Origin: Polyangia bacterium
Lineage (GTDB): Bacteria; Myxococcota_A; Polyangia; Fen-1088
Assembly: GCA_036268875.1 (NCBI GenBank)
Contig: DATATI010000063.1
Coordinates: 1-64,000, forward strand
DNA length: 64,000 nt
Reading direction: 5' to 3'
Shown in pieces: positions 43,057-52,441 of the stretch. Position 1 is the stretch's first letter, and every line of letters starts with the position of its first letter. A program made the position numbers and the translations under genes. The notes under the pieces were generated by a model, which saw only the letters and a list, made by a program, of their open reading frames with translations, was not told where the DNA came from and ran no database searches.

Positions 43057-45291
43057 ATGAGAATAGCCTTCACCCACAATCTTCGGCTGACCGACAGCGA
43101 AGAAGAGGCCGAGTTCGATTCCGCCGACACCGTCAACGCCATCGCCGAAGGCCTGCGCGCCGGCGGTCACGAGGTCGAGAAGATCGAGGTCACCGGCCCG
43201 GCGTCGCGGCTGGCGGCGCGCATCGAATCGTACGGCCCCGACCTGATTTTCAATACAGCCGAAGGCCGGCGCGGCCGCGCGCGGGAGGCGTTTTACCCGG
43301 CGCTGTTCGAAGAGCTGGGATTTCCGTACACCGGCTCGGACGCCTACGTCCTGACCGTCACGCTGGACAAATGGCTGACCAAGCTGGTGCTGGGCGGGCA
43401 AGGCATCGATACGCCGCGCGGGAAGCTGCTGACGCCCGACGAGCTGAAGCGCATCAAGGACCCGGGCACGCTGGGTCTGGCGCTGCCAGTGATCGTCAAG
43501 CCGAACTATGAAGGCTCGTCGAAAGGAATCGGCGACGACGCGGTGGCGCGCGATCCGCGCGCGCTGGCCGAGCTCTTGCCGCGGGCGCTGCGCGCCTATC
43601 CGAACGGCGTGCTGGTGGAAGAGTTCATCGCCGGCACCGACGTCACCGTGCCGTTTTTGGAAGGCCGCGGTGACGAGGGGATCTTGCTGCCGGTCGATTA
43701 CGTGTTCGATCCAGGCGCCCGCAACCGCTTCAACATCTACGATTATCGGCTGAAATCCGCTGATTCCAGCAAGGTCCAGGTGCGCTGCCCGCCCGATCTG
43801 CCGCGCGACGTGGTGTCGCGGCTGCGCACCATCTCCAAGGCCGCGGGCCGAGCCGTCGGCCTGCGCGACGTCGGGCGCATCGATTTTCGGCTGGGCGAGG
43901 ACGGACGCATCTATCTACTGGAGGTGAACGCCCTCCCCTCGCTGGAACGGGGGGCCAGCCTTTTCGCGGCGGCGGCGCGCGAAGGACTGGATCATTCCGA
44001 GACCCTGGCGGTCATCGTGGAAAGTGCGGCCCGGCGTCAGGGGCTGGTGGTGAAACCGGGCGCGCGGCGCCGGCGTCCAGCCGAGCCCTTGCGCATCGGA
44101 TTCACCCACAACGTCAAGCGCGTCGACAGCAAGGGCGGCAACGACACCGAGGCCGAGTACGACGCCCCCGAGACCATCGACGCCATCCGCGACGCGCTGG
44201 AAAGTTACGGCCACCAGGTGCTGCCATTCGAGGCCACCGCCGAGCTGCCGCGCCAGTTGATGGAGACGCCGGTCGATCTGGTGTTCAACATCGCCGAGGG
44301 CGTGACCGGCCGCAACCGCGAGGCGGCGGTCCCGGCGCTGTGCGAATTGCTGGGCATCCCGTACACCGGCTCTGACGCCGCCACGCTGTCGATCGCTCTC
44401 GACAAGGCGCTGTCCAAGCGGGTGCTGATGCAGCACGGGATCCTCACCGCCGAATTTCAGGTGATGGAGACCGGGCGCGAGCGGCTGTCGCCCAAGCTCA
44501 AGTTCCCGCTGATCATCAAACCGAACCAGGAAGGTTCGTCGAAAGGTGTCAGCGCGTCGGCCTCCGTCGTCGACGACGACGCCGCCCTGCGCGCGGTGGT
44601 GAAGGAGCTCATCGAACGCTACCGCCAGCCGGCGCTGATCGAGGTTTACATCCCCGGCCGCGAATTCACCGTCGGTCTTCTGGGCGATCGTCGGCCGCGC
44701 GTGCTGCCGCCAATGGAGATCCTGTTCAAGGACAAGTCGAACCCGCGGCCGGTCTACGACTTTCAGATCAAGCAAGAGTGGGAAAAACATGTCAGCTATC
44801 AGTGCCCGGCCGATCTGACGCCGGTCGAGCTGAAGGCGGTCGAGCGGGTGGCGCGCGAGACCTTCGCCGCGCTGGACTGCCGCGACGTCTCGCGCGTGGA
44901 CATGCGCATGACCCCCAAGGGCGAGCTTTACGTCATAGAGGTCAACCCGCTGCCGGGGCTGACGCCGGGTTATTCGGATCTGTGCTTGATCGCGGCGGCG
45001 GCCGGGATCGAATACCGCACGCTGATCGGCGAGATTCTGGAAGGCGGCCTCAAGCGTCTGCGGGAAAAACGCCGCGAGGCCAAGGCCGCCGAGGGCAAGT
45101 CGCTGTTCCCGCTGGCGCCGACGGCGAACGGCGGCGCCACCAGCGCGGGCAACAGCAACGGCAGCAACGCCAACGGAAACGGAAATGGAAGCGGCAACAC
45201 CACCGGCGCTGCCGGCGACGGCAAGTCCGCGGACAAGCCACCGGCGGTGGCCGCCGCGCCGGGGCCCGTGATCATTCCGCCAACGGAATGA
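43057..45291 (+). CDS. Tandem D-Ala-D-Ala-ligase-like double ATP-grasp protein
   Basis: 744 aa made of two homologous halves (about 1-335 and 350-680). Each has NTAEGRRGR/NIAEGVTGR, FPYTGSDA/IPYTGSDA followed by LDK, the ATP-binding loop YEGSSKG/QEGSSKG, and the metal-binding end EVNALPS/EVNPLPG. The halves are close enough to be an internal duplication. The catalytic Glu-containing N-terminal motif of true Ddl is not clear, so I do not call it a D-Ala ligase. The C-terminal ~65 residues are low complexity (Asn, Gly, Ser, Ala). It likely forms peptide bonds between small molecules. Its stop overlaps the next start (ATGA). Confidence 0.85.
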   Translation: MRIAFTHNLRLTDSEEEAEFDSADTVNAIAEGLRAGGHEVEKIEVTGPASRLAARIESYGPDLIFNTAEGRRGRAREAFYPALFEELGFPYTGSDAYVLTVTLDKWLTKLVLGGQGIDTPRGKLLTPDELKRIKDPGTLGLALPVIVKPNYEGSSKGIGDDAVARDPRALAELLPRALRAYPNGVLVEEFIAGTDVTVPFLEGRGDEGILLPVDYVFDPGARNRFNIYDYRLKSADSSKVQVRCPPDLPRDVVSRLRTISKAAGRAVGLRDVGRIDFRLGEDGRIYLLEVNALPSLERGASLFAAAAREGLDHSETLAVIVESAARRQGLVVKPGARRRRPAEPLRIGFTHNVKRVDSKGGNDTEAEYDAPETIDAIRDALESYGHQVLPFEATAELPRQLMETPVDLVFNIAEGVTGRNREAAVPALCELLGIPYTGSDAATLSIALDKALSKRVLMQHGILTAEFQVMETGRERLSPKLKFPLIIKPNQEGSSKGVSASASVVDDDAALRAVVKELIERYRQPALIEVYIPGREFTVGLLGDRRPRVLPPMEILFKDKSNPRPVYDFQIKQEWEKHVSYQCPADLTPVELKAVERVARETFAALDCRDVSRVDMRMTPKGELYVIEVNPLPGLTPGYSDLCLIAAAAGIEYRTLIGEILEGGLKRLREKRREAKAAEGKSLFPLAPTANGGATSAGNSNGSNANGNGNGSGNTTGAAGDGKSADKPPAVAAAPGPVIIPPTE

Positions 45292-46400
45292 GACAGCGGC
45301 TGCGCGACCTGGGGTTTTCCGTCGGGAGATTCCCGGTCGGCCCGCACAACGCCATCACTGACGTGGGCGGCGTGCGCGTCGGCCACACCACCATCATCTC
45401 CGGCGACGGTCCGCTGGAGGTCGGCGAAGGCCCGGTGCGCACCGGCGTCACCGCCATCATCCCCACCGAAGCGGTGTACGAAAACCGCGTCGTCGCCGGC
45501 AGCTTTGTCCTGAACGGCGCCGGCGAGCTGTCGGGCCTGACCCAGGTCGCCGAATGGGGATTGCTGGAGACGCCGATCCTGCTGACCAACACGCTGGCGG
45601 TCGGCAAGGTGTCGGACGCGGCGGTCAAGTGGATGACCCGGCGGTTTCCCAAGATCGGCAACGACGAGGACGTGATCATTCCCATCGTCGGCGAGTGCGA
45701 CGACTCCTGGTTGAACGACGCCGTCGGCCGCCACGTCCGTTCCGAGCACGTCTACCGCGCCATCGAACAGGCCACCGGCGGCGCGGTCGACGAAGGCTCG
45801 GTGGGCGCGGGCACCGGACTTATCACCTGCGACTTCAAGGCCGGGATCGGCACCAGCTCGCGCCGGGTGGAGATGGACGCCGGGCCTTACATCCTGGGCA
45901 TCCTGGTGCAGTCGAACTTTGGCGTGATGCGCTCGCTGCGGGTGAACGGCGCGCCGGTGGGCGAGGTGCTGGAACGAAACTTCAAACAGCCGCGCCGCGA
46001 GCGCAACGCCGGTTCAATCATCACCGTCATCGCCACCGACGCCCCGCTGCTGTCGTCGCAGCTGGTGCGTCTTTGCAAGCGGGCGGCACTCGGCATCGGG
46101 CGCATCGGGTCGTTCGCCGCGCACGGCTCGGGTGAGATCATCGTGGGGTTCTCCACGGCGAACAAGGTCCCACGCCAGACCTCGAAGATGACCGCACAGC
46201 TGAGCGTGCTGCTGGACGAGGCCTGCGATCCACTTTATGAAGCCGTGGTCGAGGGCACGGAGGAGGCGATCTTGAACGCCCTGTGCATGGCCGACGAGAT
46301 GCGGGGCCAATCGGGACATCTGGCGCCGGCGCTGCCTCTCGACCGCCTGGCCGAGATCCTGCGCGCCTACGAGGCGGCGTTCGCGCAACAGTCGACCTGA
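45288..46400 (+). CDS. P1-family (DmpA/BapA-like) self-cleaving aminopeptidase
   Basis: 370 aa. Conserved pieces: DVGGVRVGHTTI near the start, GTGLITCDFKAGIGTSSRR, and the autocleavage site NAG-SIITVIATDAPL, where Ser243 would become the nucleophile after self-cleavage. In this Ntn-hydrolase family members cut N-terminal residues from peptides, often D-amino acids or beta-peptides. It overlaps the double ligase by 4 nt (ATGA), and the GshB-like gene follows 5 bp later. Confidence 0.9.
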   Translation: MRQRLRDLGFSVGRFPVGPHNAITDVGGVRVGHTTIISGDGPLEVGEGPVRTGVTAIIPTEAVYENRVVAGSFVLNGAGELSGLTQVAEWGLLETPILLTNTLAVGKVSDAAVKWMTRRFPKIGNDEDVIIPIVGECDDSWLNDAVGRHVRSEHVYRAIEQATGGAVDEGSVGAGTGLITCDFKAGIGTSSRRVEMDAGPYILGILVQSNFGVMRSLRVNGAPVGEVLERNFKQPRRERNAGSIITVIATDAPLLSSQLVRLCKRAALGIGRIGSFAAHGSGEIIVGFSTANKVPRQTSKMTAQLSVLLDEACDPLYEAVVEGTEEAILNALCMADEMRGQSGHLAPALPLDRLAEILRAYEAAFAQQST

Positions 46401-46405
46401 TTTTC

Positions 46406-47446
46406 ATGCGCATCTGCTTCGTCGTCGCCGACACCCGCACGCAGCAACCAAGCTATGCCGGCGTGTACCTGGCGATGGCCGCTCACCGGCGCGGCCACGA
46501 CGTGCGGTTCGTATCGGTCGAGAACCTGTCGTTCCTGGATGACAACAACGTGCTGGCCACCACCACCCGGGTGCGCACCGGCGACTATCAAAGCACCGCC
46601 GATTATGCGGCGGCGCTGGCGTCGGACGAGGCGGTCAGCGAGGAAGATACGCTGGGCAGCTTTGACGTGGTTTTCCTGCGCTACAACCCGGTGCGGGAGG
46701 CGGCGGGCGGCCCGCCCGCGCCGGTGATCGACTTTGGCTGGCGCTTGCGTCTGGGCGGCACGCTGGTGGTCAACGATCCGGAAGGCCTGCGCCGCGCCGG
46801 CAGCCGCATGTATCTGAGCGATTTTCCCGCCGACGTGCGCACGCGGACGCTGGTCTCGCGATCAAAGCCGCGCCTGAAAGAATTCCTGCGCGCCCTCGAC
46901 GGACCGGCGGTGTTGAAACCGCTGGCCCCGCGCGGCGGCGAGCGGGTGTTTTACCTGCGCCGCCGCCAGGTCTCGAACCTGAACCAGATCATCAGCACGC
47001 TGACCAAGGACGGCTACGCCATCGCCCAGGAATATCTGCCCGAGATCGAGCAGGGCGAAAAACGCCTGCTGTTGCTGAACGCCGAACCGATCCGCATCGG
47101 CGATCGGGTGGCCATCTATCGCCGGCGCAGCAGCCTGGGCGGCAACGGCGACGGCGGCCCCGCCCCGGCCATGCGCGGCAAGTGCGAGTTCGGCCCGGTC
47201 GAAACGCGCATCTGCGACATCATGCGGCCCAAGCTTCTGGCCGACGGTCTTTACTTCGTGGGCGTGGACATCGTCGGCGACAAGATCCTCGAATTGAACG
47301 TCTTCACCCCAGGCGGCATCCACTCGATCCACGAGCTTTACGGCATCGATGTGGCGGACATCGTGATTCGCGATCTGGAACGGCGGGTGCGGCTGCGCGC
47401 CGCTTATCGAACCACGTTCGATCCGGAAGCGGCCGACGTGGTTTAG
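46406..47446 (+). CDS. Glutathione-synthetase-like ATP-grasp ligase (GshB type)
   Basis: 346 aa. The order of motifs follows bacterial glutathione synthetase: FLRYNPVREA, LVVNDPEGLRRAGSRMY, AVLKPLAPRGGERVF, AQEYLPEIEQGEKRLLLLN, YFVGVDIVGDKILELNVFTPGG. It joins a carboxylate to an amine with ATP. No GshA is nearby, so the substrate is not necessarily gamma-glutamylcysteine. It ends 4 bp from the convergent propeller gene. The GshB-like label is for the fold and motifs, not a proven reaction. Confidence 0.85.
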   Translation: MRICFVVADTRTQQPSYAGVYLAMAAHRRGHDVRFVSVENLSFLDDNNVLATTTRVRTGDYQSTADYAAALASDEAVSEEDTLGSFDVVFLRYNPVREAAGGPPAPVIDFGWRLRLGGTLVVNDPEGLRRAGSRMYLSDFPADVRTRTLVSRSKPRLKEFLRALDGPAVLKPLAPRGGERVFYLRRRQVSNLNQIISTLTKDGYAIAQEYLPEIEQGEKRLLLLNAEPIRIGDRVAIYRRRSSLGGNGDGGPAPAMRGKCEFGPVETRICDIMRPKLLADGLYFVGVDIVGDKILELNVFTPGGIHSIHELYGIDVADIVIRDLERRVRLRAAYRTTFDPEAADVV

Positions 47447-47450
47447 CGCC

Positions 47451-50288
47451 TCAGATCGAAGGCGCGCCGCCGATTGGTACTCCGCCACCGACGGCACCGC
47501 CCGCTGCGGTGGGGAACGGGAAGCAAACGATGGTCGGGGGGACGGCGTCCAGGTACGGCACCGGGGTTCCGTCCTCGACGGCGCCGTCAAGAGCGCAATA
47601 CTGGTCGCTGCGAATGTGGGTCAGGCGTTCCTTGACCGCCGTGGCGTCGAGCGCCGTGATGACCAGTCCGTCGGCGCTGAGCTGCCAGCCTGTGCTGGCG
47701 TCGGCGAAGACCACGGTCAGGCCGATCGCCGTCGGTGGCGATCCTTCGGAGCAGGCGATCTGAGGGCCGACACTCAGACGCTCGGGCTTGAATGCGTTGA
47801 GGCTGCCGGCGAAGGTCGAGATCTGGCAGCGCGCGCCTATGCGGTCGATGCGGGCGTGCACATCCCCTTGGTCGTTCAGTCGGTACACGGCGATGGGGGT
47901 GGCGAACTCTTCGATGACGTTCAGCGACCAGGAATCGGGCGTCTGGCTGATGGCGTAAACGGAGGAATCGCCGAAAGCCAGGGCGCTACCGGCATTGGGC
48001 GCCGAGCTGGTCGAAACCGTGCGCACGATGTCCTCCGCCAGGTCGAACGTCACCTCCGACGTCAGCAGCTGATTGGCGACGGCGGTGATGTTCAGCCGGT
48101 GCGCGGCCGGGTTGAACACGTCCTGCGCCACGTTGTGATAACCCGAGTACGGCAGGAACAGTCGCTGATTGTCGGTGTCGAGGCGGATGCGCTGATCGTC
48201 GGCGACGCCCAGCCAGGACGAGACCAGGTCGGCGTTGAACTCGGTCCCGAGCAGCAGGTTGCCGATCTCGCTGGCGTCGTCGCGGTTGAACAGGGTCAGC
48301 TTCTGCAAATTCCGAGGGACGCCGCCATAGCTGAAGGCGACGGTCCCCGGTCCCAGCACGCCGTCCGCGGCCAGGATCAGCTGGTCGCTGGAGCCGGGCA
48401 TGACGAACTGGTTTCGCGCCTTGGGGAACGAGGGCGTCGTGAGATCGAGCATGATGACGTCTGACCAGTTCGGAATGTTCATCGGGTTTTGATAGTCGTA
48501 GTAGGCGCGGGAGATCATCATCCGGTCGTCCGAGAACAGCGTCGAATGACCGCCCGAATACGAGCTCCCGGCGCTGCGCTGTCGGGGGGTGGCTTGCGTG
48601 CCCAGCTTGGCGATCGAGTTGCCGATCAGCAGCAGCGTGTGCAGCTGCTCGCCCTGGTTGGTGAGGACGTAGAACTGACCGTGCTGGAACTGCAGATCGT
48701 CCTTTTGCTCGATCGAGCCGGCCACCTCGAGCGGCTTGCCGCTGAAGGTGAGGGAATCGACGTTGACGGCGCCCGCGCCCGGGTCCGCCATCTCGTAGAT
48801 CTGTTCATCCAGTTTGACGAAGTCGCCGGCGTCATAGCGATAGACCACGAACTGCGTCGACGCCTGATTGACGTAGGTCGGATACGACACGACGTTGGTG
48901 GCGTACTGGTCGCAGATATAGTCATGATAGGTGTACGTCGAGCAGGTCTGGCCGACCCGAACATAGATGTATTGGCTGACGGTCGGCGCCGCTTCCTGTA
49001 TGCAATCGAGCAGCGTCTTGCCGTTGCAAGAATAGTCGCCCTTGTTCGACTGCGGCGGGCGGTAGTCGGGATTGGGACGTTGCTCGTACTTGGGCGCGCA
49101 CGACTGCACCGAACGCGCCGGACCCTCGTGCGACAGCGCGCAGTAGGAATAGGTCTGGGTCTGCGTGCCCGTGAACACCGTACGGTTCACGTCGCGGCTC
49201 ACCACGACATAGCGGTCGCTGGCGCTGATGAACGGTTTGAAGTTCCTGGTGGTCGAGATGACGTCGCCCACGGCCAGCGTGGCGGCGGCGTCGACGGGGT
49301 TCTGGCCCGCGAAGGGATCGGTGTTGACCGGATCGTTGAGGAACTCTTCGTGCCAAGCGACCGTAAGCGCGGCGTCCCACTTGATCGCGGTGACGGCCAC
49401 GCCGGTGCTGGGGTTGTAGGCGCTCGCCAGCCCCGTGGCGGGCACGGGCGCGGCACCGCCCGTCGCGCCGCCGCTGGTCGCGGCCGGAGCGGGCGACGGC
49501 GTCGGCGCCGCGATCGGCGTCAACAGATTCGTGTAGACCACGACAGTGCTATCGAACAAGCGGGCGTCCTGAATGCTTTGCTGATCCAGCATGACCGCGT
49601 CGACGAAGTCGAAGCCCGTCGGGCTGACGCGGAAGCGGAGCAGAGCCGACTCACTGACGGATAGGCCGTTCACCAGCAGCACCAATTCGTTGCCCTGGTA
49701 GAAAAAGTACTTGGGCTGCCCGGGCAACTTCAGCGCGCAGCTCAGCACCGGCGTGGGGCCGTCGGTCTTCACGGCCAGGAGGCCGTGCCGCTGCGACAAA
49801 AAGATCGCCGTGTTCTCTTGATAGCCCACCAGATCGGGGCGAACGATGGTCGGGGCCGAATTGGAAGCGCCCGCCGCGTTCGCGCTGGGAACCTCGGGCC
49901 GCGGCGCGGGAATGCGCCCCTGGAAAAGAGGCGGCAGCGACTGGTCCTTGAGAATCTCGATCGGGTGGGTCCAGGTGATCCCACCAAGCGCGTCGGCCGT
50001 GGTCTGGAAGGCGGTGGCGTTGCTGATCGGGCAACGTTTGGCGGCGATCGGATCCAGACGGCTGACCTGGTCGACGAACGCCTGTTCCTTCATGACGGCG
50101 CCGTCGCCCGGCACGCGGACCAGGCTGCGGTAACTGACCGTGTAGTCGCTGCGGTCAATCGGCGTCTTGTCGCTGGGCTTCGATCCGCCGCCGCTGCCGC
50201 AGCCGGCGAGGCTGCCGGCCACTGTCATCCAGAGCGTTGCGCCCAGGGCGCGAAAGGTCGCACTCGTCGGTCTCGTTCGCGTCGCCAT
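47451..50288 (-). CDS. Large secreted beta-propeller lipoprotein
   Basis: 945 aa. Lipobox LAGC and then an SGGGS linker. The long body is consistent with the secreted C-terminal beta-propeller family (DRMMISRAYYDY, NWSDVIMLDLTTPSFP, GLLLGTEFNADLVSSW-like segment). A Cys-rich patch with SYCALSHEG is in the middle. No catalytic motif. AAGGAG 7 nt before the ATG at 50288 fixes the start. It is transcribed toward the ATP-grasp operon. Confidence 0.7.
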   Translation of the reverse strand: MATRTRPTSATFRALGATLWMTVAGSLAGCGSGGGSKPSDKTPIDRSDYTVSYRSLVRVPGDGAVMKEQAFVDQVSRLDPIAAKRCPISNATAFQTTADALGGITWTHPIEILKDQSLPPLFQGRIPAPRPEVPSANAAGASNSAPTIVRPDLVGYQENTAIFLSQRHGLLAVKTDGPTPVLSCALKLPGQPKYFFYQGNELVLLVNGLSVSESALLRFRVSPTGFDFVDAVMLDQQSIQDARLFDSTVVVYTNLLTPIAAPTPSPAPAATSGGATGGAAPVPATGLASAYNPSTGVAVTAIKWDAALTVAWHEEFLNDPVNTDPFAGQNPVDAAATLAVGDVISTTRNFKPFISASDRYVVVSRDVNRTVFTGTQTQTYSYCALSHEGPARSVQSCAPKYEQRPNPDYRPPQSNKGDYSCNGKTLLDCIQEAAPTVSQYIYVRVGQTCSTYTYHDYICDQYATNVVSYPTYVNQASTQFVVYRYDAGDFVKLDEQIYEMADPGAGAVNVDSLTFSGKPLEVAGSIEQKDDLQFQHGQFYVLTNQGEQLHTLLLIGNSIAKLGTQATPRQRSAGSSYSGGHSTLFSDDRMMISRAYYDYQNPMNIPNWSDVIMLDLTTPSFPKARNQFVMPGSSDQLILAADGVLGPGTVAFSYGGVPRNLQKLTLFNRDDASEIGNLLLGTEFNADLVSSWLGVADDQRIRLDTDNQRLFLPYSGYHNVAQDVFNPAAHRLNITAVANQLLTSEVTFDLAEDIVRTVSTSSAPNAGSALAFGDSSVYAISQTPDSWSLNVIEEFATPIAVYRLNDQGDVHARIDRIGARCQISTFAGSLNAFKPERLSVGPQIACSEGSPPTAIGLTVVFADASTGWQLSADGLVITALDATAVKERLTHIRSDQYCALDGAVEDGTPVPYLDAVPPTIVCFPFPTAAGGAVGGGVPIGGAPSI

Positions 50289-50505
50289 GAGGGGCTCCTT
50301 GTCCAGCGGTTCCAATTGCCCCTTTCCATCAGCAAGCGACGTGCCCAGGTATTCGGCGCGGGCGTTCCGCGGATTTCCCCGGCGATCAGAAGGCCCAGGC
50401 CCCCGTTCGCGTCTCACATTCCTGAGGTTCGCGACGAAAAGAGTCCGGACGCGGGAGCCTGATCCGACGGCCTGACGACCGCCGCATGCTAACGTCGCGT
50501 CGCCC

Positions 50506-51048
50506 ATGAGACGATCCTGCTTTGCTTTCACGCCCGGCGCCCGCGCTGCCGCCGGCGGGCTGCTGCTGGCGCTGCTGGGCGCGGCCCGACCGGCGCGCGC
50601 CCAAGATCAGACGGTCTCGACGGTCGACCGGGTCCAGCTTGTCATCCCGCCGTCGCCGGAGGCGCCGCGGTCCACGGGCGTCATCGCCGGATCGCTGACC
50701 GCGCTTTTGCCGTTGATGGTTGGCAGCGTGCTGATGTCGGAGGACAGCCGCCCCAGCCGCCAGCGCGACGGCGTCTACATCATCCTGGGTGGCTTCGCCG
50801 CCGCGCCGCTGGTCTCGCACGCCGTCGACCGTCGCTGGAAACGTGGCACGATCTTTGGCCTGGCGTCGCTGGCCACCACCACCGCCACCTTCATCAACAT
50901 GAATGACCGCGATCCCTTCGATCCCGATCTGGCCAATCGCAAGCGGCTGCCGTTCGGCGTCCTGCTGTCGTCGGCGTTCTTCGCCGCCACCGTCGGGGTG
51001 ATCGACAGCTTCATCAACGGCCCGGTAGCGAAGGAGCGACAGCCATGA
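50506..51048 (+). CDS. Small exported membrane protein of unknown function
   Basis: 180 aa. A signal peptide ends in PARAQ; two or three further hydrophobic stretches (about 60-80, 93-105, 145-165) suggest an integral membrane protein. No known motif. First gene of the DUF4266 cluster; its stop overlaps the next start (ATGA). Confidence 0.65.
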   Translation: MRRSCFAFTPGARAAAGGLLLALLGAARPARAQDQTVSTVDRVQLVIPPSPEAPRSTGVIAGSLTALLPLMVGSVLMSEDSRPSRQRDGVYIILGGFAAAPLVSHAVDRRWKRGTIFGLASLATTTATFINMNDRDPFDPDLANRKRLPFGVLLSSAFFAATVGVIDSFINGPVAKERQP

Positions 51049-51266
51049 AGCGATTCGTGTTGCTGGTGCTGGCGGCCGCGACGCTGGCGTCGACCGCCGC
51101 CTGCGTGGTGGTGCCGCAGAACCGACGCAAGCACCTGGCTGATCCGATGATGCGCTTCGACGCGGACGCGCTGGAGGCGCACAAGAAGCAAAAGTTTTAC
51201 AGCACCCGGGAAGGCGCCGCGGGCGGCGACGGAACGCCAGCAGGCGGTGGCTGCGGCTGCCAGTGA
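51045..51266 (+). CDS. DUF4266 small lipoprotein
   Basis: 73 aa. Lipobox AAC, and the family pattern LADPMM...FYSTREGAAGG...CGCQ at the end. DUF4266 proteins are found next to DUF3570 and thioredoxin-like proteins, as here. ATGA overlap upstream, GTGA overlap downstream. Molecular role unknown. Confidence 0.8.
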   Translation: MKRFVLLVLAAATLASTAACVVVPQNRRKHLADPMMRFDADALEAHKKQKFYSTREGAAGGDGTPAGGGCGCQ

Positions 51267-52441
51267 CGGTGATTCTTGCCGCTGTCGCGCTGCTGGCGAC
51301 GGTCACACCGGCGGCGGCCGTCGGCGTGGTGCCCGCCGCAGAGCCGGCACCGCCGGTCTATCAGATCGAATCGGTGCGCGTGCGCTACACGCATTACGTG
51401 CAGACCGGCATCGGCTATCAATCGGCCGCCGGGCCGGCCGGCGCGCCGGGCTCTGAAGCCGCCACCATCGAACAGCCGCAGGCCGAGGTGGTGGCGCGTC
51501 TCGGCGATCGCTTGACCCAGCGGGTGTGGGTTCCGGTCGACGTCATCACCGCCGCCTCGCCCGATCATTCGCGCTATGGCAAGCCGCTGGATGCGCCCGT
51601 CGACGCCGTCAGCACCGCCTCGCGCGTCAACAGCGCCGAATCGCTGGAGACGTCGTCGACGTACCGCTGGAGCCGGACCACCGACGTGTCCTTCCGTGCC
51701 GGCATCCACATCGAAGAGCCGTTCGAATCGTGGTCGTTCGGGATGGGCTACTCCCGGTCGCTGGCCGAGGACAACGCGGTGATCGCCGCCAGCGTTAACC
51801 AGGTGGTCGATTGGTTCGACAGATTCGCCCTGGACGGCACGCGCCACAGCCGGGCCAGCCGATCGACCACCAACGTCAACCTGTCATTGACCCAGCTTTT
51901 GTCGCCGACCACCGTGGCGGCGTTCTCGTACGGTGGCACCGTGCAAGAAGGCACGTTGACCAACACCTGGAACAGCGTGCTGCTGTCCGACGGCACCCGC
52001 GGCGATGAACGCATGCCGCGCGTGCGGCAGCGCCACGCCCTGGCCGCCCGCCTGGCGCAGTGGCTGCCGTGGCAGGGCGCGCTGAAGCTGTATTACCGCG
52101 CGTATCTCGATGACTGGGGCATCGGGGCGCACACCGTCGAGAGCGATCTGGCGCAGCGGATCTTGCCGTTCTTGCACGTGCAGGCCGTCTATCGATTTCA
52201 CCATCAGTCGGCCACGAGGTACTTCACCACCAGCGGCGATCCGATGGGCACCGGCTATCGCACCGCCGACAGCGATCTGGCTGGGTTCCGGGCCCAGACC
52301 ATCGGCGGGGCAATTTCCTTCGATCTGCCGATGATTCGCTGGATGCAAGACCTGCACGCCGATATCGGATATGAACACTACTTTCGTTCGAACCAATTGA
52401 CCGTCGACATCACCACATGCGCTCTGGGTTTGCGTTTCTAG
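51263..52441 (+). CDS. DUF3570 outer-membrane beta-barrel-like protein
   Basis: 392 aa, signal peptide, then many alternating strands with aromatic ends and a final DITTCALGLRF, as expected for an outer membrane barrel. Matches the DUF3570 pattern (TQRVWVPVDVITAASPD, VHAQ-like barrel strands). GTG start at 51263 overlaps the previous stop. It overlaps the next gene by 25 nt. Confidence 0.8.
   Translation: MTVILAAVALLATVTPAAAVGVVPAAEPAPPVYQIESVRVRYTHYVQTGIGYQSAAGPAGAPGSEAATIEQPQAEVVARLGDRLTQRVWVPVDVITAASPDHSRYGKPLDAPVDAVSTASRVNSAESLETSSTYRWSRTTDVSFRAGIHIEEPFESWSFGMGYSRSLAEDNAVIAASVNQVVDWFDRFALDGTRHSRASRSTTNVNLSLTQLLSPTTVAAFSYGGTVQEGTLTNTWNSVLLSDGTRGDERMPRVRQRHALAARLAQWLPWQGALKLYYRAYLDDWGIGAHTVESDLAQRILPFLHVQAVYRFHHQSATRYFTTSGDPMGTGYRTADSDLAGFRAQTIGGAISFDLPMIRWMQDLHADIGYEHYFRSNQLTVDITTCALGLRF

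Noticed and set aside
43057-45291. Calling the double ATP-grasp gene a true D-Ala-D-Ala ligase (ddl)
   Set aside because: The halves lack a clear Ddl N-terminal Glu motif and no mur genes are nearby, so a broader call is safer.
46406-47446. Calling the GshB-like gene a glutathione synthetase with certainty
   Set aside because: No gshA is visible, and the operon mates suggest a different peptide. The MAI enzyme needs glutathione, but another gshB could supply it.
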